Source of the DNA: Acidobacteriaceae bacterium
GTDB taxonomy: Bacteria; Acidobacteriota; Terriglobia; Terriglobales; Acidobacteriaceae
Direction of reading: 5' to 3'
Length of the DNA stretch: 40,171 bases
NCBI GenBank assembly: GCA_025360645.1
Contig: JANYBT010000024.1
Span: 1 to 40,171, forward strand
The notes under the pieces were generated by a model. That model was not told the origin of the DNA, did no database searches, and saw nothing but the letters and a program-made list of their open reading frames with translations. A program made the translations under genes and the position numbers. Position 1 is the stretch's first letter, and each line of letters starts with the position of its first letter. This document shows positions 35,255 to 40,171 of this stretch, in pieces.

Positions 35255-38200
35255 TTAACCGAACTATTGATATCTGCGCCAAGAACAAATTCCTCGTCCT
35301 ACTATTCGTCGCAGTGGCCCTGCTGCTGGGCTGGCGTGCGATGAAGAATACCAAGCTCGATGCCATCCCCGACCTCTCCGACACCCAGGTCATCGTCTAC
35401 TCGAAGTGGGACCGCAGCCCCGACATCATGGAAGATCAGGTGACCTATCCCATCACCTCGGCGCTACTGGGCTTGCCCAAAGTGAAAGACATTCGCGGCT
35501 TTTCGGATTTCGGCTACTCCTACGTTTACATCATCTTTGAAGAAGGCACTGACATTTACTGGGCACGCTCACGAACCCTGGAGTATCTGAATTCCGTCGT
35601 CCCACGTTTGCCAAAAGGCGTCAGCGTTGAGTTGGCGAAGGATGCCACCGCGGTCGGCTGGGTATATCAGTACGCTCTAGTCGATACCACTGGGCAATAC
35701 AGCATTGAGAAAATCCGGAGCTACCAGGATTGGTACTTGCGCTATGCTCTGCAATCCGTTCCCGGTGTCGCCGAAGTGGCGCCGTTAGGTGGTTTTGTTC
35801 GACAGTACCAGGTCAACATCGACCCCAACAAGTTGCTGGGCTACAAGATCCCGATCAAGATGGTGGTGGACGCCATTGGGAAGAGCAACAACGATGTCGG
35901 CGCCCGGCTCGTCGAAATGTCCGGTCGCGAGTATATGGTGCGAGGGCGCGGCTATATCAAATCGCTCGAGGACATCGGCAACATCGTCGTCCTCTCGAAC
36001 CTGCAGACCGGCACGCCCGTGCTGGTGAAGAACCTGGCCACGATAACCTACGGACCCGACATCCGGCGCGGGGTCGGGGAACTGGATGGCCAGGGCGAAG
36101 CGGTCGGCGCGGTCGTCATCATGCGATTCGGCGAGGATGCGCAAAAGGTGATCGAGCGCGTCAAACAACGAATCCACGACATTGAGCCCACCCTGCCCAA
36201 GGGTCTGAAAATCGTCACCACTTACGACCGTTCCGACCTCATCGACCGCTCCGTCGATAACTTGAAGCACACTCTGATGGAAGAACTCATCATTGTCAGC
36301 CTGGTGATCATGATCTTTTTGTGGCACTTCCCTAGTGCCGTCATTCCCATCATCACCATTCCCATCACCGTGATCCTGGCGTTTATTCCCATCCAGATGA
36401 GCGGCATGTCGGCCAATATCATGTCACTCGGCGGAATCGCCATCGCCATCGGTGCCATGATTGATGCCGCCGTTGTCGTGGTCGAGCAGACCCACAAGAA
36501 GCTTGAGCACTGGAATGCGGAAGGGCGTCCTGGCGACTATCACCAAGTCGTGATCTCGGCCGTGAAAGAAGTCGGCGGGGCCAGCTTCTTCGCACTGCTC
36601 GTTATCGCCGTCGCCTTCCTGCCGGTCTTCACTCTCGAAGCCCAGGAAGGCCGCTTGTTCAAGCCGCTGGCGTTCACTAAGACTTTTGCCATGGCGATCG
36701 CGGGAGTGCTGGCAATCACTCTCGATCCGGCATTGCGCTTGTTGTTCACCCGCATGGATAACTTCAAATTCCGTCCGCGATGGCTGGCAGCCATCGTTAA
36801 CAGTGTGCTGGTTGGCACCATCCACAACGAGGACAACCACCCCATCAGCCGTCCCTTGATGAATCTTTACCATCCCGTAGTCGAGTTCGTGCTCGAACAC
36901 AAGTGGAAGACCATTGCCGCTGCGGTCATTGCCATGGTGCTTACCGTGCCCGTGTTCTTCAGGCTCGGCTCTGAGTTTATGCCGCCGCTTGATGAGGGCA
37001 CGCTCCTGTACATGCCTTCGACCTTGCCCGGCATGTCTGTAACCGAAGCCTCCCGCCTGCTTCAGGTGCAAGACAAAATCATTAAGAGCTTCCCGGAGGT
37101 TTACCGCGTATTCGGCAAGGCCGGGCGTGTGGAGAGTGCCACCGATCCCGCGCCTTACTCGATGATGGAGACCGTCATCATCCTTAAGCCCCCAACCGAC
37201 TGGCCGAAGCGCCCACGCTGGTACTCCAAGTGGGCTCCCAACTGGCTGCAGGCCACACTCGGCCGCTTCTGGCCGGACCACAAGACCACTCAGGAAGTGA
37301 TCTACGGTCCCGGAGGTCTGAACGACGCCCTCACCATGCCCGGTCTGGCGAATGCCTGGACGATGCCCATCAAGGCCCGGATCGACATGCTGACCACCGG
37401 CGTCCGCACCCCACTCGGGATCAAGGTGCTCGGTTCCGACCTCAACGAAATTGAGAAAGTCGGCGGACAGATCGAGATGGTGCTGAAGGACATCCCGGGT
37501 ACAACTAGCGTATTTGCTGAGCGAACCACGGGCGGATATTTCCTGGATTTTGACCTCAAACGCGATCAGCTCGCACGCTATGGTCTAACCGTGGATGATG
37601 CCAATGATGTTCTGATGTCGGCCGTCGGCGGTGAGCCCGTCACCACGACCATCGAGGGGCGCGAACGCTACTCGGTCAATGTCCGATACCTGCGCGATTA
37701 CCGTAGCGACATCGACGCCTTGCAGAGAGTGCTGGTCAACACCCCTTCCGGTGCCCAGATCCCGTTAGGGCAGATCGCCGATATCTCGTTAAAGACCGGC
37801 CCCGGCATGATCCGCGATGAAAATGGCCGGCTCAGTGGTTATGTTTACGTCGATGTCTCGGGACGCGACATCGGCAGCTACGTCACCGACGCGAAGAAGG
37901 TTGTTGCGGAAAAGGTCAGCGTGCCCGCTGGGTATCAGCTGGTCTGGAGCGGCCAGTATGAATCCATGGAGCGGGTCAAAGAGCGATTGAAGATCGTAGT
38001 GCCGATCACGCTTTTCATTGTGTTCCTGTTGCTGTACTTCAATACCAAATCCACGGTGAAGACTTTCATCATCCTGCTCGCCGTACCGTTCTCGGCCATC
38101 GGCGCCATCTGGTTCCTCTACCTCCTGAACTACAACATGAGTATCGCGGTATGGGTCGGACTTATCGCGTTACTCGGAGTCGATGCCGAGACCGCCGTCT

Positions 38201-38571
38201 TCATGTTGCTGTACCTCGATCTCGCCTATCACGATGCCATTGCCAAAGGTCGAATGAACACCTGGGATGATCTGCGCGAAGCCATCGTGGTGGGCGCTGT
38301 CAAACGTCTTCGCCCCAAGGTGATGACGGTGGCTTGCATGCTCTTTGGACTGCTGCCCATCATGTGGTCGGTAGGATCCGGCGGCGACGTCATGAAGCGC
38401 ATTGCTGCTCCCATGATCGGCGGGATCATCACCTCTTTCCTGATGGAACTCATTATTTATCCGCCCGTCTTCGCCATCTGGAAGTGGAACTTCGAGTTGA
38501 AGCCGAAACTGAAACAGTCAGGCCCCAAGGCCCTTGAACCCGCAAATGTACAGGAGCCGGCACATGCCTAA
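35251..38571 (+). CDS. cusA: CusA-like heavy-metal RND efflux pump
   Basis: 1106 residues, twelve membrane segments, two large periplasmic loops. It belongs to the heavy-metal RND group: start MINRTIDICAKNKFLVLL, and DAMIDAA-type TM4 motif GAMIDAAVVVVEQTHK. The three methionines that bind Cu(I)/Ag(I) in E. coli CusA are present: Met595 (LPGM), Met638 (APYSM) and Met713 (RIDML), favouring a monovalent-metal pump over the divalent CzcA type. An insert of about 26 residues between the last two (rich in Trp/Pro/Lys) makes it longer than CusA. It exports metal by proton antiport through the CusB- and TolC-like partners. Confidence 0.95.
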   Translation: MINRTIDICAKNKFLVLLFVAVALLLGWRAMKNTKLDAIPDLSDTQVIVYSKWDRSPDIMEDQVTYPITSALLGLPKVKDIRGFSDFGYSYVYIIFEEGTDIYWARSRTLEYLNSVVPRLPKGVSVELAKDATAVGWVYQYALVDTTGQYSIEKIRSYQDWYLRYALQSVPGVAEVAPLGGFVRQYQVNIDPNKLLGYKIPIKMVVDAIGKSNNDVGARLVEMSGREYMVRGRGYIKSLEDIGNIVVLSNLQTGTPVLVKNLATITYGPDIRRGVGELDGQGEAVGAVVIMRFGEDAQKVIERVKQRIHDIEPTLPKGLKIVTTYDRSDLIDRSVDNLKHTLMEELIIVSLVIMIFLWHFPSAVIPIITIPITVILAFIPIQMSGMSANIMSLGGIAIAIGAMIDAAVVVVEQTHKKLEHWNAEGRPGDYHQVVISAVKEVGGASFFALLVIAVAFLPVFTLEAQEGRLFKPLAFTKTFAMAIAGVLAITLDPALRLLFTRMDNFKFRPRWLAAIVNSVLVGTIHNEDNHPISRPLMNLYHPVVEFVLEHKWKTIAAAVIAMVLTVPVFFRLGSEFMPPLDEGTLLYMPSTLPGMSVTEASRLLQVQDKIIKSFPEVYRVFGKAGRVESATDPAPYSMMETVIILKPPTDWPKRPRWYSKWAPNWLQATLGRFWPDHKTTQEVIYGPGGLNDALTMPGLANAWTMPIKARIDMLTTGVRTPLGIKVLGSDLNEIEKVGGQIEMVLKDIPGTTSVFAERTTGGYFLDFDLKRDQLARYGLTVDDANDVLMSAVGGEPVTTTIEGRERYSVNVRYLRDYRSDIDALQRVLVNTPSGAQIPLGQIADISLKTGPGMIRDENGRLSGYVYVDVSGRDIGSYVTDAKKVVAEKVSVPAGYQLVWSGQYESMERVKERLKIVVPITLFIVFLLLYFNTKSTVKTFIILLAVPFSAIGAIWFLYLLNYNMSIAVWVGLIALLGVDAETAVFMLLYLDLAYHDAIAKGRMNTWDDLREAIVVGAVKRLRPKVMTVACMLFGLLPIMWSVGSGGDVMKRIAAPMIGGIITSFLMELIIYPPVFAIWKWNFELKPKLKQSGPKALEPANVQEPAHA

Positions 38572-39388
38572 GTGGACTCAGCAACTCGGACTGTTGGTCG
38601 TACTGATTGGACTCGCCGCGTCCGCGTGGTCGCAACAGCAGCATTACGCCGTCCCCGCCGCTTCCGTCGAAGATGACCTCGACGTTTACCACCAGGCCCT
38701 GGACAGTGCGGCTGATTTCGCTCTGGCAAATGTGATGCGGGAGGCCGCAAGCAGCCGTCCGATTGCCGAAGGCCCACGGAATACTACAGCCGCGCTGGAT
38801 GCGAAGGTACTGCATCAGTTCGCCGGACAGTATTGGAACGGCAACCAGGAAGCCGTCCGTTGGGCCGTCGCCAGAGTGACGCAACTCAGGCCGATCTTGA
38901 CTCCCATCTTGCGCGACCAGGGAATCCCGGAAGCGGTGGTCGCCCTCGTGTTAGTCGAGAGCGCTGGGCATATCGCAGCGCTCTCCCCCAAAGGCGCGCG
39001 CGGGATTTGGCAGTTTATGCCAGACACCGCACGGCGCTACGGTCTGGCAGTAACCGCCGACCTTGATGAACGCCTGGATGTCGTGAAATCTACGGGTGCG
39101 GCTGCTCACTACTTGCGCGACCTGTATCAGAGATTCGGTGACTGGCGGTTGGCCTTCGCCGCCTACAACGCTGGCGAGCAGGCGGTCGAGCGGGCGGTGG
39201 CAAGAACCGGCCCCGGCGATTTCTCGCGGATCGACGCTGTGCTGCCAGCCGAGACCCGGATTTACGTTCCCGCCGTGATGCACGCGATGGAATTGCTCGG
39301 CGACCATGAGCCAGAGCTCTTGCCGGTCGTCAAATCCAGAAAGTCACCGGCGCCGTTGGTGTTGTACGCAACCGAGAGCGCCGATTAG
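38564..39388 (+). CDS. Lytic transglycosylase (SLT domain), coupled to cusA
   Basis: 274 residues with a signal peptide (MPKWTQQLGLLVVLIGLAAS, cleavage near AWSQ). The C-terminal half is a family 1 SLT domain: VLVESAG with the catalytic Glu (~residue 128), SPKGARGIWQFMPDTA, and AFAAYNAGEQAV. It cleaves peptidoglycan glycan strands in the periplasm, forming anhydromuropeptides. Its start overlaps the end of cusA by eight bases and has AGGAG seven bases upstream, so it belongs to the efflux operon. It may open the cell wall locally for assembly of the trans-envelope pump. No LysM repeats are seen, unlike MltD. Confidence 0.9.
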   Translation: MPKWTQQLGLLVVLIGLAASAWSQQQHYAVPAASVEDDLDVYHQALDSAADFALANVMREAASSRPIAEGPRNTTAALDAKVLHQFAGQYWNGNQEAVRWAVARVTQLRPILTPILRDQGIPEAVVALVLVESAGHIAALSPKGARGIWQFMPDTARRYGLAVTADLDERLDVVKSTGAAAHYLRDLYQRFGDWRLAFAAYNAGEQAVERAVARTGPGDFSRIDAVLPAETRIYVPAVMHAMELLGDHEPELLPVVKSRKSPAPLVLYATESAD

Positions 39389-39774
39389 GTAATGCCGGTT
39401 GCTGCTGTGCTGTCAATTGGCACTGTAATGAATTGGGTAGCGAATTGAGTTGTGAATTGTGTTGTGAATTGTACCGCGCCCCGGGTGCAAGGGCGATCCC
39501 TTCGGTCCGCGGCGTGTTGGGAAATGCCGCTGGTGCCGCTGCGCCGGTCAGAGACGAATCGCGGGAGAGAGTGTTCAGGGCTTTCGCGTTTTCTGAGAAG
39601 CTGTTACCATAACTTTGGTTGTGAAATTTCCTAAGGTTTCTTGCCTGCGGTTGAGGGGCGGTTCGGACAGGACTACCAGTAATTCCGGTCGTTCTGCGCT
39701 CACAGTGCACGCTATGAAAAACGTGCCAAGCCTTATAAACACTGGCGATTTCGCATCCTGTTGATTTGGCGAGT
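39389..39774. other. 386-base spacer with a 12-base tandem repeat, before the tRNA half
   Basis: No credible gene is present. The one marked feature is a tandem array of about four 12-base units of the form GAATTGNGTTGT (39430-39471). A TATAAA about 40 bases before the tRNA half (39735-39740) could be its -10 element. No intrinsic terminator with a T-tract was found after the transglycosylase gene. Confidence 0.5.
39430..39471. repeat. 12-base tandem repeat, about four copies
   Basis: GAATTGGGTAGC, GAATTGAGTTGT, GAATTGTGTTGT and the start of a fourth copy (GAATTG) follow one another with an exact 12-base period. Function unknown. Confidence 0.7.
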
Positions 39775-39813
39775 GGGGACGTAGTTCAGTTGGTTAGAAC
39801 GCTGCCTTCTAAC
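39775..39813 (+). tRNA. 5' half of a tRNA gene (tRNA-Asp-like), interrupted at the anticodon arm
   Basis: GGGGACG (acceptor strand), TA, a D-stem GTTC/GAAC with loop AGTTGGTTA, then CTGCC (5' strand of the anticodon stem). These match the 5' half of a tRNA, closest in memory to bacterial tRNA-Asp. After that the sequence no longer pairs: no anticodon-stem complement, T-arm or 3' acceptor strand follows. The 3' half has been separated by the integrated element that begins here, so the anticodon cannot be read. Confidence 0.6.
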
Positions 39814-39814
39814 C
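39792..39814. other. Putative attachment site core (attL) of an integrated element
   Basis: GGTTAGAA and TTCTAACC form a perfect 8-bp inverted repeat around the 7-base spacer CGCTGCC. This is the layout of a tyrosine-recombinase core site (two inverted arms flanking a 6-8 base overlap). It lies in the D/anticodon arm of the tRNA half and 118 bases before the integrase gene. Two direct TGGTGTCC copies (39847-39854, 39859-39866) nearby may be accessory arm sites. Confidence 0.55.
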
Positions 39815-39932
39815 GCCATCCCTAGTTTTCAATCACTTACCTCGTTTGGTGTCCGCTCTGGTGTCCATTCTTTCCTCCGTTTGACCGAATCTCGAACCCA
39901 CAGTAGTGTCCTCCCCAATTGAAGGAGGCACC

Positions 39933-40171
39933 ATGGCTCGGTCCAAACAGTACGCCGAACGCGTCAATATTCTCAAAAAGGTTCGAGTCGGAGGGGTTTG
40001 GAAACTCTCTGCCGTTCTCGAGCGAAACGGAAAAATCGTCCGCGACCACGTCCTGATTTCTGGTTCTGATGAACACCATCCTGAAGGGGGGTACTACCTG
40101 GAGTGGTACGAGGAGGGAAAGCGAAAGCGCCAAGCGGTCCGTAATTTTGCGGATGTGATCGAAGCCGCGCG
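39933..40171 (+). CDS. Tyrosine recombinase/integrase, N-terminal part, cut by the window edge
   Basis: 79 codons are visible after an ATG preceded by AAGGAGG four bases upstream. The protein starts MARSKQYAERVNILKKVRV and contains GGYYLEWYEEGKRKRQAVRN, the beta-stranded N-terminal arm typical of tyrosine-type integrases. The catalytic domain is beyond the window. Its position right behind a tRNA half with a core-site-like palindrome supports the call: the integrase of a mobile element inserted into the tRNA gene, pointing into the element. Confidence 0.65.
   Translation, partial: MARSKQYAERVNILKKVRVGGVWKLSAVLERNGKIVRDHVLISGSDEHHPEGGYYLEWYEEGKRKRQAVRNFADVIEAA

Noticed and set aside
39775-39840. 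A group I intron in the tRNA anticodon loop.
   Set aside because: No intron core is seen, and an integrase start and recombinase-like palindrome explain the break better.
39837-40133. A 98-codon minus-strand frame at the right end.
   Set aside because: The plus strand there has a strong Shine-Dalgarno and an integrase-like N-terminus; the minus frame has no recognisable features.

Overview
The window looks like a chromosomal segment of a Gram-negative soil bacterium, most probably an Acidobacteriota (Terriglobia-like). This rests on gene content and protein style only: Kdo synthesis, Mla-type lipid transport, Tat-exported oxidoreductases, a secreted M13 peptidase, GC-rich genes with few strong Shine-Dalgarno sites and several GTG/TTG starts. 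No rRNA or other phylogenetic marker is present to prove it.

Layout, left to right. (1) 1-4138, minus strand: tldD, an APC-type amino acid/polyamine permease, then tldE/pmbA running off the left edge. (2) 4358-5500, plus: asnA with a clear terminator. (3) 5592-10426, minus: a nucleotide-sugar/LPS-core cluster pyrG-kdsA-K+ channel-kdsD. (4) 10674-15520, plus: a secreted M13 metallopeptidase, a secreted protein of unknown function, and mlaE-mlaF. (5) 15594-17597, minus: a Tat-exported M24 peptidase, a structured spacer, and a thioredoxin-fold protein whose frame is interrupted by a single in-frame TGA at the redox-active position. (6) 17667-19989, plus: a CDGSH iron-sulfur protein and a Tat-exported FAD oxidoreductase. 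(7) 19998-23543, minus: VWA protein, AAA+ ATPase partner, LON-domain protein. (8) 23620-29902, mostly plus: SDR, a small TPR protein (minus), acyl-CoA thioesterase, cydAB, uvrB. (9) 29949-31298, minus: secreted beta-propeller. (10) 31593-39388, plus: a copper/silver-type efflux operon (small Cys/His/Met protein, TolC, CusB, NosL-like protein, CusA, lytic transglycosylase). (11) 39775-40171: the 5' half of a tRNA gene followed by the start of a tyrosine-recombinase gene, i.e. the left end of an integrated element.

The most interesting object is the gene at 15594-16043. An in-frame TGA stands exactly where thioredoxins have the first cysteine of the CxxC motif (giving UxxS). The frame continues intact through the cis-proline and the C-terminal helix, and a hairpin with an AGG-starting apical loop begins 11 bases after the TGA, the geometry of a bacterial SECIS element. 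I read this as a secreted thioredoxin-like selenoprotein. Its start codon is immediately preceded by a terminator-like hairpin in a 270-base structured spacer.

A second theme is regulation: nearly identical CRP/FNR-type palindromes (TGTGATGNNCGTCACA) lie upstream of both cydAB and the metal-efflux operon, suggesting that one Crp/Fnr-family regulator links respiration to metal detoxification. The envelope theme recurs throughout: Kdo synthesis, Mla transport, trans-envelope efflux and a lytic transglycosylase.
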